NCBI GenBank assembly: GCA_013407085.1 | Contig: JACCGJ010010422.1 | Location: forward strand, 62,001-126,000 | DNA: 64,000 bases | Reading direction: 5' to 3' | Source: Atriophallophorus winterbourni | Taxonomy: Eukaryota > Platyhelminthes > Trematoda > Plagiorchiida > Microphallidae | Shown here: in pieces, positions 54,400 to 64,000 of the stretch | Layout: each line of letters opens with the position of its first letter | Position numbering within the stretch: the stretch's first letter is position 1 | The notes under the pieces: generated by a model | What the model was told of the DNA's origin: nothing | What the model saw: the letters and a program-made list of their open reading frames with translations, nothing else | Databases searched by the model: none | Program-made: the position numbers and the translations under genes

Positions 54400-56289
54400 A
54401 TGTGCTCCGAAAACTTTTGCGGAAACGTCAAAATCTCTGGTCGATATTCTTAATCCGCAAAACGCCACTGTCTATGACAATTATCGGCAAGCTAAAAACC
54501 TTCGCACGGCATTGGAACGCAGAAAACCTATGTCGTATTAGCAGCGATTGGTTGATGAGTCTACTTGTGCGCCAAAACGGCTATTCGCATTCAATCGTCG
54601 CTGCACAAAGGCGTCGCTATATATCCCCAATTTGATGAATACTAATGGGCTAAACATTACTGAGGATGGTTTGAAAGCTGAAGCCATGGTTGAGAAATAT
54701 GCCTCGGTGTACTGTCTCGAAGAAAGTGATCCCTCTTCTGTCTCTTGTGACAGTGAGGTCCTCTCTGATCTTGATGTACATGTACAGAACGTTACACTCC
54801 TGTTGGAGCAGTTAGACACAGTCTGCGCCAGGAACAGACGGTATTCATCCGTTGGTTTAACGAGTACTATGAGAAGTGTTGTGTGTTCCGCTGGTCAGAA
54901 GGGCTTAAAAAATCTGTAACATTAAGGGTGTTGCCACAAGAATTGAAACAGGGTATTATAAAATCTCTGTTGAAGAGTGGGAATACTGATAGTCCCGCTA
55001 ATTACAAGCTGGTCACATTGACTTCTGTGATCGGCAAAATTTTAGAGAAGTTGATCAAACGGAAAATAGAGCACTTTTTTGAGGTGTGGGCGTTGGTTTC
55101 CACAACAACGTGGATTCAACAAAAATCGCTCGTGCGTAATTAATCTGCTCCTGGCGCGAGAAAGTTGGTCTGCTTTGAATGATTCTGGTCAAGCGATCGA
55201 TGTCATTTTTATCGACTTCAGTATGGCGTTCGACCGTGTGCTCCAGCGCCGATTGATCGTCCAGCTGGAGGGCTTAGATATTTGAGGTTGTCTACTTAAG
55301 TGGATCGAGGCATTCATCTCATGGCGGTCAAACCCTGCAGAGGTGAATGGAGGTTTTCTTTAGAGATGATAACAGGCTCCTGAGTGCCGCATTGATCTAT
55401 CCTTCGCCCATTGTTATTCAAAATTTGCGTGAATGATATTCGCGGTAGCCATCGATGGTCTTTTATTCGCGGATAGTCTTAAACTGTGGGCCTCTGTCAG
55501 TTCCTGCGATGGCCAAAAGCAACTGCAACAAGCTGTTGATGAGTTAGTCATGTGACACATCGCTGGTCACTACCTATAAATGAGCACAAGACAGTGGTCA
55601 TGCACATATACTCTGATGACACTGGTGGTGAATAATTTTTGGGAGGTAAGCTTATTATGTTGGTGACGGTTGAAAAAGACTTAGGGATTCTGGTTATGGA
55701 TTACTTGAAGTCGAATGCTTACACTTGTCGGAGAATAGGCAGCGCTACCAGTATGCTCTGGGCGATTCGGCGTTCATTAGCGACCATTACCCCGCAATTG
55801 TTCCAGACACTTTTCTTTGCGTCAGTTCGTCCTCCTTTGGAATATGGGCTACCTGTTGCATTTCCTCAGTCTAAAGGCGAATCAGACACCATGGAAAGGG
55901 TACAAATGAGGGGGACTAATATGGTTCGTGGAATGCACCAATTCGCGTAGGAGGATAGAAGAAGCTTACTGAAATTTTACCCCCTAGATATTCGAAGGGA
56001 AATATTTGACCTGCTCCTGACACGCCGTATTCTTGTCGCTCAATATGGAGACGAAGTCCTCCGGTACTTCCAATTAGTAGGTGAGTTGAGGACCCGTGGG
56101 CATGACCTTAAGTTGCAGAAGCCTAGAAGGCTAAAGCTGAGTACTGCGAGCACGCTATACACGCGGATGGTGAACACTTGGAATTCTCTACCGAAACGGC
56201 TCCTGTCTCTACCATCAGAACAGCTATTTAAAAGCGCGTTGGATCAGCATTTGTTGAGACGGATAGACCTTATCCCGGGAGTGATATAG
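54400..56289 (+). pseudogene. Reverse transcriptase and carboxyl end of CR1 'I'
   Basis: ESTCAPKRLFAFNRRCTKAS and LNITEDGLKAEAMVEKYASV in 54548-54919; SGNTDSPANYKLVTLTSVIG and KILEKLIKRKIEHFF in 54883-55143; VINLLLARESWSALNDSGQA and VIFIDFSMAFDRVL (motif A) in 55079-55285. A ruined GVPQGS region follows, then LLFADSLKLWASVSS (motif C with Ser for the second Asp) near 55459. The tail includes VEKDLGILVMDYLKS, PPLEYGLPVAFPQ and a terminal MVNTWNSLPKRLLSL to 56289. Confidence 0.85.
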
Positions 56290-56300
56290 TGGTGTTCTTA

Positions 56301-56715
56301 AACACTCAGGCTTTGTCTTGTCATCAGAAGTCACCCATGTTTATTGCTGTGATGAAGCTTAAACGGGATTTTATCCTTTCTGCTTTTGATTCAGAAGAAG
56401 AAGATGGTGACGATAAAAATGTTGGTGGATGCGTTATTCACAATTTCCGCACCGATCAACGCACAAAATATTAGCAATCGCCGGAGAAGTCAAAGTCTGA
56501 GACTACGAAATTATATTGACTGCCGAAAAGTGTATTATCAATGCATCAATTCGAATGAAGCAAACAAAACAAATAATGAGTAACTACACAATGCCGAAAA
56601 ATTTATGCACGAAATGTAAAGATGTAAAAAGAATATAAAATCACTACAATCTCTGGGCGTCGTGATCGTAGAAGGTTTCAAACGGACAGAAGCAAAATAA
56701 CATATTTGCAGTGAT
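56301..56715. other. Spacer, no gene recognised
   Basis: Short frames only; one has an acidic run (SEEEDGDD-like) but no neighbours to support a gene. Confidence 0.4.
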
Positions 56716-56719
56716 GCGT

Positions 56720-57162
56720 GCTTCTCTGCAGCTTTCCACCGAATGAAATTCTGGAGGCTCGATTATCTTGTTAGCCACTTAATGTCTCGTGCAAACTGAA
56801 GAAGAAAAGGAAGTCCTTTAACTATGCAAGATTAGGTAGTTCACCATTTTTAGCGTTGTCTGGTATGTAAGTAAATGCTAGAATTATTTTTTCAATACAC
56901 AACTCTTCTGTGGCTGACATCTCACCGTACTGGTGAAGAGAAATTTATTTTTTATTTTTCCAGCATCATTCATAACGAGGTGCTTCCTGAAGACAACCCG
57001 GATAATCCTTTGGCGCCGCGATTGTCGAGGATATCCAAATCATAATAAGAAAAACGCTTTGGCAGTGGTAGTTGCTTATCCGCAGGTTTTCACCAAAAGA
57101 AATTCTGGACGCTCGATTTTCTCGTTAGCAAGTTACTGTCCTGTGCAACTGAACTGAACTGT
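56720..57162 (+). repeat. Two CR1 3' tails in tandem
   Basis: 56720-56800 is a short tail piece (cagctttccaccgaatgaaa ... ttagccacttaatgtctcgtg). It is followed by a fuller module 56830-57162 with TCTCACC-gtact-GGTGAAGAG near 56922-56942, then accaaaagaaattctggacg and the final aactgaactgaactg. No coding part lies upstream of either; they are probably extreme 5' truncations. Confidence 0.75.
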
Positions 57163-57166
57163 TTGG

Positions 57167-58481
57167 AAACGAGCGGCGGTAATAGCCATATACAAAAAGG
57201 GTCCCATTTCGGATGTACGCAACTACATGCCAGTAAGCCTGACAAGCATTCTTTGCAAGTGCTTGGAAAAAATCATTCGGCACCAGGTATGTAAACATTT
57301 GGTAGCCAATTCCTTACTATCCGATGCCCAGCACGGATTCTGGAAAGGAAGGTCCTGCCTAACCAATCTTCTAAGCTTTCTGGACGAAGTGACATTACGC
57401 CTCGATGAAGGGAGAGTAGTCGAAGTCTGCTATCTTGATTTTCAAAAGGCATTTGACTCGGTGAACCATAGGTACCTTCTGCACAAACTAAGTATGTGTG
57501 GCGTCACAGGTGACCTACATCGATGGTTAGACAGCTTCTTAACTAATCGCACTAACTATGTTAGAATTGCAGGGGAGTGCTCGCAGGAATCACTGATTCT
57601 CAGTGGAGTGCCTCAAGGCTCGGTGCTTGGTCCATTACTTTTTCTTATTTTTGTAAACGACCTGGCAGCGTGCTTGAGTTCACGCTGCTTCCTGTTTGCT
57701 GATGATGTTAGGATCCTAGGAACCGACAGTAGAAATACGCTTATCTCTGATTTAGAAAAAGTAATCGAGTGGACAAAGACCTGGGACTTGCAACTTGTCT
57801 TCTGACGACTGATTTAGCGACAACCCAACTAGAAGTTGGAGAAGGAACTATCAGAATAGCGGCTGCTCAGAAAGTGAAGGATCTTGGCATTACTATAAAA
57901 GGCGATTTTAAATGGGCTACTCATGTGTCGAAGCTGCAAACAAGGCTCGCAGAGAATTGTTCAGACTTCGCTCAGCGTTATCTTGCCGAAAACCTTCAAT
58001 CTTCATTCACTAATACAAAGTAGTCGTGCGGCCTCACTTGGAGTACTGCGTTCAATCCTGGGCACCGTACTTAAAAAAGGATATAGCATGCCCTAAAAGA
58101 GTCCAGCGCCTTGCGACTAGGATGGTTGAGGGTCCGGCAGGTAAAACTTATGAGGCTAGACTCAAGGACCTCGGTTTGTTCTCACTAAAGAGACGGCGGC
58201 TGCGAGGTGACCTAATAGAAGCCTTCAAGATTCTAAAGGGCCTTACAGGTGATAATATTACTGAAATCCTTAAACTTGCACCTAAAGCAGCTACAAGGTG
58301 TAATTCCATGAAACTTCTTAAGAGTAGGCCCAGGTTGCTGGCACGTGAGCACTTTTTCAGCAACCGTGTGGTCAACTTCTGGAAGAAGCTCCCAGATTGT
58401 ATAGTAAGCCTCCCAAATGTGTTGAGCTTTAAAAGGGAATTAGACGTTAAATGGTCTATCATATTTCCGCATATTGTCTAA
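57167..58481 (+). pseudogene. Reverse transcriptase and carboxyl end of CR1 'J' copy 1
   Basis: WKRAAVIAIYKKGPISDVRN, QHGFWKGRSCLTNLLSFLDE, YLDFQKAFDSVNHRYLLHKL (motif A intact), SGVPQGSVLGPLLFLIFVND, and CFLFADDVRILGTDS (motif C at 57695-57709) are continuous to 57803. There a deletion of about 16 bases relative to copy 2 shifts the frame. A second small indel near 57930 follows, then a TAA at 58011-58013. The end, 58026-58481, is open: RPHLEYCVQSWAPYLKKDIA, RRLRGDLIEAFKILKGLTGD, RVVNFWKKLPDCIVSL. Few lesions, so it is a young copy. Confidence 0.9.
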
Positions 58482-58659
58482 TAAAAAAACTTTAAAAAAA
58501 ACAAAAGAAACGTATTTTTACATTTTTATCATATCTGTCTAGGCCTGGACAACCTGACAGTAAATTAGCCCACATGCAGTCTATGACTGTGTTTCACTTT
58601 ACCTCAACTAGGCTAGTGATTTCATACACCACACATTGCTCACGCATATTATTGCATTG

Positions 58660-59035
58660 TTTCCTGAATAGCTGACCTCTCACCGTGCTGGTGAAGAGAA
58701 ACCCTACCTTACTTTCCAGTTATTCGGAAGCAAGAACGTGTGAAAAGAACGAACTGTATACTCGATATCGAAGTGCCGGGTGCTCAACCGCATACCGTCG
58801 AAGGAAATCTGGGCGCGTGATTGGCTTTTAGCCACCTTCAGCCCTGTGCTCCTCCAACTACATTCTCCTAGACCTACGACCATCAGAGGTTCCACACGGA
58901 GAAAAAGGATTGACCCTTTGGCAGTGGTGGGCGCTTCTCCGCAGCATTCCACCGAAAGAAATTCTGAACGCTCGATTGGCGTGTCAGCCACATACTGTCC
59001 TGTGCAAACTGAACTGAACTGAACTGAACTGAACT
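58660..59035 (+). repeat. 3' UTR of CR1 'J' copy 1
   Basis: Holds the hairpin CTCTCACC-gtgct-GGTGAAGAG, the phrase tcgaaggaaatctgggcgcg near 58798, then a further 160 bases including ccaccgaaagaaattctgaa, and ends in GAACT repeats. The extra 160 bases repeat the tail of another family member, so this UTR is itself a tandem of two tail modules. Confidence 0.75.
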
Positions 59036-60990
59036 TGAACTTGCGCGTCTATTCGCAAGGCTATTATATGCCGTGACCGTAGCTGGAAGGCGTACAAATT
59101 CTGTGGAACTCACAGATCTAGACTGCAGTACATACAGACCAGAAATTCAGCTGTTGCGCTGCAAAGGAAAGCTAAAAGGGACTTCGAATCCCGACTTGCC
59201 AAAAAAGCAAAGATTAACTTGAAAGATTTTTATGGCTATGTTCAGTCCAAGCGATCATTAAGAGAGGAAATAGGTACGTTAGTGCTGGACGATGGCAATA
59301 CGGCTTTGACTGCACCGGAAAAAGCCGATGCGTTGCATTCATTCTTCTGCAGTGTTTATCGGCGCGATTCAGGTAACTGTATAGAAACTCACGAGTGCAG
59401 AGCACCTCCCTTTAGCTCGGTGGAGGTTAATCAGGAAATGGTCACCACAGTTCTGTCGCAGCTGGACAAAACTAAGTCGGCTGGCCCCGACGGCATACAT
59501 CCGGCTATTCTTCAACCGCTTGCGAATATAGTTAGCCTTGCAATCAGAAATCTTTTCGAAGCTACCTTACTCCAGGGTATACTACCGGATGATTGGAAAC
59601 GAGCGGCGGTAATAGCCATATACAAAAAGGGTCCCATTTCGGATGTACGCAACTACAGGCCAGTAAGCCTGACAAGCATTCTTTGCAAGTGCTTGGAAAA
59701 AATCATTCGGCACCAGGTATGTAAACATTTGGTAGCCAATTCCTTACTATCCGATGCCCAGCACGGATTCTGGAAAGGAAGGTCCTGCCTAACCAATCTT
59801 CTAAGCTTTCTGGACGAAGTGACATTACGCCTCGATGAAGGGAGAGTAGTCGAAGTCTGCTATCTTGATTTTCAAAAGCATTTGACTCAGTGAACCATAG
59901 GTACCTTCTGCACAAACTAAGTATGTGTGGCGTCACAGGTGACCTACATCGATGGTTAGACAGCTTCTTAACTAATCGCACTAACTATGTTAGAATTGCA
60001 GGGGAGTGCTCGCAGGAATCACTGATTCTCAGTGGAGTGCCTCAAGGCTCGGTGCTTGGTCCATTACTTTTTCTTATTTTTGTAAACGACCTGGCAGCGT
60101 GCTTGAGTTCACGCTGCTTCCTGTTTGCTGATGATGTTAAGATCCTAGGAACCGACAGTAGAGATACGCTTATCTCTGATTTAGAAAAAGTAATCGAGTG
60201 GACAAAGACCTGGGACTTGCCACTAAACCTGGGGAAGAGCTGTCTTCTGACGACTGATTTAGCGACAACCCAACTAGAAGTTGGAGAAGGAACTATCAGA
60301 ATAGCGGCTGCTCAGAAAGTGAAGGATCTTGGCATTACTATAACAGGCGATTTTAAATGGGCTACTCAATGTGCCGAAGCTGCAAACAAGGCTCGCAGAG
60401 AATTGTTCAGACTTCGCTCAGCGTTATCTTGCCGAAAACCTTCAATCTTCATTCACTAATACAAAGTAGTCGTGCGGCCTCACTTGGAGTACTGCGTTCA
60501 ATCATGGGCACCGTACTTAAAAAAGGATATAGCATGTCTGGAAAGGGTCCAGCGCCTTGCGACTAGGATGGTTGAGGGTCAGGCAGGTAAAACTTATGAG
60601 GCTAGACTCAAAAAACGTATTTTTACATTTTTATCATATCTGTCTAGGCCTGGACAACCTGACAGTAAAATTAGCCCACATGCAGTCTATGACTGTGTTT
60701 CACTTTACCTCAACTAGGCTAGTGATTTCATACACCACACATTGTTCACGCATATTATTGCATTGTTTCCTGAATAGCTGACCTCTCACCGTGCTGGTGA
60801 AGAGAAACCCTACCTTACTTTCCAGTTATTCGGAAGCAAGAACGTGTGAAAAGAACGAACTGTATACTCGATATCGAAGTGCCGGGTGCTCAACCGCATA
60901 CCGTCGAAGGAAATCTGGGCGCGTGATTGGCTTTTAGCCACCTTCAGCCCTGTGCAACTTGAACTTGAACTTGAACTGAAGTGACCTTCA
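59036..60990 (+). mobile_element. CR1-type LINE 'J', copy 2
   Basis: Same family and orientation, starting directly after the GAACT tail of copy 1 and reaching further upstream (into the endonuclease-RT linker). An internal deletion of about 350 bases joins the carboxyl region at about 60608 to the 3' UTR. It ends in an AACTTG repeat near 60957-60980. Over the shared parts it differs from copy 1 at only a few bases. Confidence 0.85.
59070..60610 (+). pseudogene. Linker and reverse transcriptase of CR1 'J' copy 2
   Basis: The frame 59219-59893 holds the linker (DFYGYVQSKRSLREEIGTLV), DKTKSAGPDGIHPAILQPLA, and IAIYKKGPISDVRNYRPVSL. A one-base deletion near 59879 breaks motif A (copy 1 keeps the base). 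The frame 59890-60459 then has HKLSMCGVTGDLHRWLDSFL, SGVPQGSVLGPLLF, FADDVKILGTDS (motif C at 60124-60141), and WDLPLNLGKSCLLTT, ending at a TAA (60457-60459) that copy 1 shares. After that, RPHLEYCVQSWAPYLKKDIA continues until the deletion joint. Confidence 0.9.
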
Positions 60991-61249
60991 TTCGTTTGAA
61001 TTTAGCTTTCCTTTGCGGTTTACTTTCTAGACTACAGAGGATCACGCAATTGTGAGCCATAACGCTTTTCAACCCAACAATATAATCCGGGGATCAGTTT
61101 ATAAGCGTTTATCTCAAGCGTTATGGTAGGTTTCAATTGATGTCACTTTACTCAGTTGGCTACAAGCTACTTTGGCATCAATAGATCAATATTTTATTAC
61201 GGTATAAAAAGCGGGGAGCTTGTACAAACCTCAGGGTGGATTGTGCGGT
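60991..61249. other. Spacer between CR1 tails
   Basis: No coding frame recognised; AT-rich single-copy-looking sequence. Confidence 0.35.
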
Positions 61250-61392
61250 GGATCGAGGATATCCAAATCACAATAAGAATGAACGATTTGGCAGTGGTGG
61301 TTGCTTCTCTGCAGCTTTCCACCGAAAGAAATTCTGGACGCTCGATTGGCTCGTTCGCCACTTACTGTCCTGTGCAACTGAACTGAACTACT
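61250..61392 (+). repeat. Solo CR1 3' tail
   Basis: gcagctttccaccgaaagaa, attctggacgctcgattggc, and a final ctgtcctgtgcaactgaact match the tail at 6710-6811. It lacks the hairpin part and any coding region. Confidence 0.8.
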
Positions 61393-61549
61393 TTGCTCTT
61401 CGTCCAAGAGCGCATTTCTCAGACAAGCAACTCATGCTGATATTGTTAGACTGGTCGGCGGTGATTTTTTTCTGCTTGGTTCTGATTCTGGCTTTGAATC
61501 CAGACCACTTTTTGCAATATGCGTTTGAAAATACACCGACGAATTGTCC

Positions 61550-61995
61550 CGGTTCTTGACGCTGTTCGATTATTTAAGGACTCGTGGACATGTACCTAAT
61601 TTATGAAAGCCTAGAAATCTCAATCTGACTGATATAAACAGGCTATTTATGTGGGTAGTTAACAATTGGAACTCACTACCAAACGTGTTCCTGTCCCTAC
61701 TGCCAACCGTGCAGCATTTCTGTGCTGTACGGCTAACATCGTGCTAAATTGATTGGCCAACGGTAGTTAGCTGCATGCTGAAACAAGCTGGAGTCTCACT
61801 GCTATTTCTATTTCCCCCGTCATATCTGTCTAGGCCTGGGCAACCTGACAGTATCTTAGCCCACGTGCAGTCCCTGACTGTACGGCACTTTGCCTGGATC
61901 AGGCTTGTGCTTTCGTACCGTACCGTACTGCCAATTTTTAGAAGCGCTTTGGATCAGTATCTGGGAATACTTCAGGACTTGAGACTCTGGGCGGT
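61550..61995 (+). mobile_element. CR1-type LINE remnant, extreme carboxyl end and tail
   Basis: Reads RTRGHVPNL, a stop, KPRNLNLTDINRLFMWVVNN and WNSLPNVFLSLLP near 61579-61710, the family's terminal block. Then from 61820 comes a tail phrase ctaggcctgggcaacctgac followed by the block ending cacgtgcagtccctgactgt, also found after CR1 'J'. Confidence 0.7.
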
Positions 61996-62019
61996 GTAAC
62001 ATTGATCCTCTGCTCTGAG

Positions 62020-62920
62020 CGCATGTATTATCTGTTAAAGTCATCCATAAAGTTACGTGATTTGTTTACCAAAGTATGGGCTGAGGAGCGGGTCCCGGCG
62101 TCATAGGGTGAATCGACGGTTATCCCAATCTTTAAGAATGGCGCACGGAATCTGTGTTCCAATCATCGTGGGATATCCCTGACTCCTATCGCGTCTAAAC
62201 TCCTGGTTTCCATCCTCCTTCGTCGGCTATCGCCCATTCGGGAGTTACGTTGCCGTGAGGAACAGGCTGGATTCCGCCCGGGGCGAGGATGCGTGGATCA
62301 GCTTTTTGTCCTGCGACAGTTATTAGAGCACAGACACCTGTACCGGCGACCAACCATCGTAGCTTTTCTGGACATCCGGGCCGCGTTCGACTCGGTGGAC
62401 AGAACTACTCTTTGGAACTGCTTGCTTAGGAGTGGCATCCCTCCTAAGTATGTCGCCATCTTGAAGGAGCTCTATTCTCATTCATCAGGGAGGGTCAGGG
62501 TCTACGGCAGCCTATCGCCGGCGTTCCTCACAACCAGTGGCGTGCGCCAGGGCTGTCCGCTGTCCCCATTCTTGTTCAACTTTGCGATCGAGGATGTCCT
62601 CCAGAATGCTCTCCGTAGCTTCACTGAGGGTGGGATCGAGCTACTTCCAGGTAACCGTGTCACTGACCTTGATTATGCCGATGACATTGCTTTGCTTGGT
62701 GATGATCCGGTGTTCCTACAGAATGCCCTGAACCAGCTAGCATTGGAGGCGTCTAGGTACGGATTGCACTTAGCTCCAACTAAGTGTAAGGTTCTTCTTC
62801 AAGATTGGGAGGGGTTGCAGCCCACACTGACGGTCGATGACCTCAGTCTGGACTGTGTGGAACAGTTCACCTATCTTGGTAGCTGCATCACGGCGGGAGG
62901 AGGGCTGTATTGATAACATC
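62020..62920 (+). mobile_element. RTE-type LINE fragment, reverse transcriptase
   Basis: An open reading stretch with a single stop (TAG at about 62105, where Trp is expected in ERVPASWGES). STVIPIFKNGARNLCSNHRG and ISLTPIASKLLVSILLRRL (fingers) are followed by EEQAGFRPGRGCVDQLFVLR, IVAFLDIRAAFDSVDRTTLW (motif A), SGVRQGCPLSPFLFNFAIED, VTDLDYADDIALLGDD (motif C, YADD) and VEQFTYLGSCITAGGG, where it ends at a TGA. Both truncated ends make it a fragment. The group is that of schistosome SR2-like RTE elements, distinct from the RTE copies at 27-40 kb. Confidence 0.85.
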
Positions 62921-62939
62921 AACAGAATAGATTGTATTG

Positions 62940-63070
62940 CTGCCGTTACTTTTTCTCATTTCGAATTTGCAATCTCTTGAATTCTATTCCTACTGAAGTT
63001 GTAAACACATCATCTCTTCCTGTCTTTGAGCATCGTCTCGACACTCACCTGCATTTTCTCAACTTTTCAT
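62940..63070 (+). mobile_element. LINE carboxyl-terminal scrap
   Basis: The frame reads RICNLLNSIPTEVVNTSSLP then VFEHRLDTHLHFLNFS and a stop, the terminal WNSLPxxVVxxxSLxxFKxxLDxHL block of CR1-like LINEs. It directly follows the truncated RTE fragment, so the two are joined by deletion or nested insertion. Confidence 0.65.
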
Positions 63071-63640
63071 GATTATTTTTTCCTTTCTTTCTCTATTTTC
63101 ACCGGAGGACGTGGTGGGACGTGATGCGTTAACGCCAGTTCTTATCCAAAGGCCACAGAGGTCCAGTGATGGTGTAGTCCATACACGATTCAGGCTCGCT
63201 ATAAGGCCTTCTAGCCAATCATATCCGATCCACTGTACAAAATATCGTGCGGTTATCTTCAAGCTTGTAAGCTTTTTCTACTGCAATAAACTATTCTATT
63301 GTATTGTTCATCTTTTGAAGAATCCCAAACGGGATATCATCTCTTCTGTCCACGTTCCAAAAGAAAATCCAATGAAACTGCTTCTGAATTCAAAGTATTG
63401 GTATAACGCGACGACGATTTTTCTATGAATTACGAACTCTTGTCAGATGTTGGAACTTTCCTTGAAGTTTATGAGCATCACAAAGCCAGATTAAGCTTAT
63501 GGATTATCACTCTGAATGTTTTATGCTTATATTCACGTGCAATATTAATACCGATTTTGAGCTGCACTTGGATATATATCGTCGGAATATTTTCAAGTTA
63601 GCTTCAAATATAGAGTAGTTGGCCATCAGTATGCGATAGT
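63071..63640. other. No gene recognised
   Basis: A 119-codon plus-strand frame (63069-63428) starts in T-rich sequence and has no domain; its opposite frame is also open. I see nothing to support a gene. Confidence 0.4.
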
Positions 63641-63649
63641 AAAGATAAG

Positions 63650-63790
63650 TGCGCAACCAACTGATGCGAACACAGCATTGTATGATGTGTATGAAGACAC
63701 AAGCCTGATCCAGGCAAAGTGCCGTACAGTCAGAGACTGCACGTGGGCTAAGATACTGTCAGGTTGCCCAGGCCTAGAACAAGAAAGGTG
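63650..63790 (-). repeat. CR1 tail phrase, reversed
   Basis: The reverse complement of 63690-63775 gives ctaggcctgggcaacctgac, then a cacgtgcagtctctgactgt block and a gcctggatcaggcttgtg block. These match 61825-61905 closely and the 'J' copies at 58540-58610 and 60640-60712 more loosely. No coding part. The last 210 bases of the window show nothing further. Confidence 0.7.
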
Positions 63791-64000
63791 CATGGGAAAA
63801 GTATATTGTTCATAAGTGGTAACTGACATGTGCACTGTGCCATATTCAATATACGCGTGTTACAATAGCAGTGTGCGTTCGTACTTTGAGCCGGTTTCGA
63901 CGAGTTCTGGAAATCTCGTTCATTTCACAATCCACCACCGTTCCTGCGATTATTTTTCCTAAATTAAACAGGGAGATTTATCACCAACTTCTTCGGAACA

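Larger units (their letters stand above)
52500..56300 (+). mobile_element. CR1-type LINE 'I', near full length, inactive
   Basis: About 3.8 kb with ORF1 zinc finger, endonuclease, reverse transcriptase and a carboxyl end. The last part resembles the scrap at 2805-3240, so both belong to one subfamily. Many stops. The 3' UTR, if any, is not recognisable; the next 400 bases are AT-rich and match no other tail. Confidence 0.8.
57163..59035 (+). mobile_element. CR1-type LINE 'J', copy 1
   Basis: 5'-truncated element that starts within the RT at TTGGAAACGAGCGGCGG, straight after a GAACT tail, and runs through the RT and carboxyl end to a 3' UTR. That UTR holds the conserved hairpin (near 58677-58698) and ends in several GAACT repeats at about 59015-59035. 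It is almost identical to copy 2 over the shared part. Confidence 0.85.

Noticed and set aside
63069..63428. 119-codon plus-strand gene
   Set aside because: It starts in a T-rich run with a hydrophobic beginning, has no recognisable domain, and follows directly on a LINE scrap; probably chance.
1..64000. CRISPR arrays, bacterial operons or tRNA/rRNA genes
   Set aside because: No regularly spaced repeats, no ribosome-binding-site-led gene runs and no cloverleaf or rRNA motifs were seen; splice signals and LINEs show a eukaryotic source.

Overview
The window looks like intergenic and intronic DNA from a repeat-rich invertebrate genome, most likely a parasitic flatworm (a trematode or other neodermatan). 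This is an inference from several things seen together: AT-rich spacers; dense, decayed CR1-type and RTE-type LINEs; Penelope-like elements (PLEs) with GIY-YIG endonucleases; a centrin-like gene carrying what looks like a 36-bp intron; and a one-exon universal stress protein (USP) gene. No bacterial or viral gene organisation, tRNA, rRNA or CRISPR array was found.

Only two host genes are supported with confidence. One is a partial centrin-like EF-hand gene on the minus strand (2075-2574), cut off at a consensus splice donor. The other is a complete USP gene on the plus strand (26323-26832) with a polyadenylation signal 87 bases after its stop. A third candidate is a two-exon unit of unknown function on the minus strand (36030-36526) with matching splice signals. 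A 120-residue minus-strand ORF (14007-14369) is unexplained.

The rest is largely a graveyard of transposons. 2.8-11 kb: a CR1 carboxyl-terminal scrap and two near-full-length but broken CR1 elements in tandem. 12.6-14 kb: a CR1 3' end caught in a 500-bp tandem duplication. 14.8-15.5 kb: a dead MULE-type DNA transposase. 17.4-19.5 kb: a PLE bounded by inverted terminal repeats. 19.6-25.6 kb: one CR1 on the plus strand facing two on the minus strand. 27-33 kb: RTE pieces, one carrying a nested PLE insertion with a candidate 9-bp target duplication, plus another PLE fragment. 35-36 kb: Ty3/gypsy RNase H-integrase remains. 37-44 kb: CR1 and RTE remnants, largely on the minus strand. 44.4-49.3 kb: the least damaged long CR1, a reversed CR1 and an RTE tail. 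49.8-56.3 kb: a CR1 endonuclease scrap, a gypsy scrap and a near-full-length CR1. 56.7-63.8 kb: young CR1 copies and solo CR1 tails strung head to tail, then a well-preserved RTE reverse-transcriptase fragment.

The CR1 elements share one plan: an ORF1 often starting with a PHD-like zinc finger, then an AP-type endonuclease, a reverse transcriptase with an FADD box, a conserved carboxyl-terminal segment, and a 3' UTR. In one family the 3' UTR contains a small conserved hairpin and ends in a GAACT repeat. Every copy seen carries at least one frameshift or stop, so none can act on its own. The two near-identical copies at 57-61 kb suggest recent activity or recent duplication.
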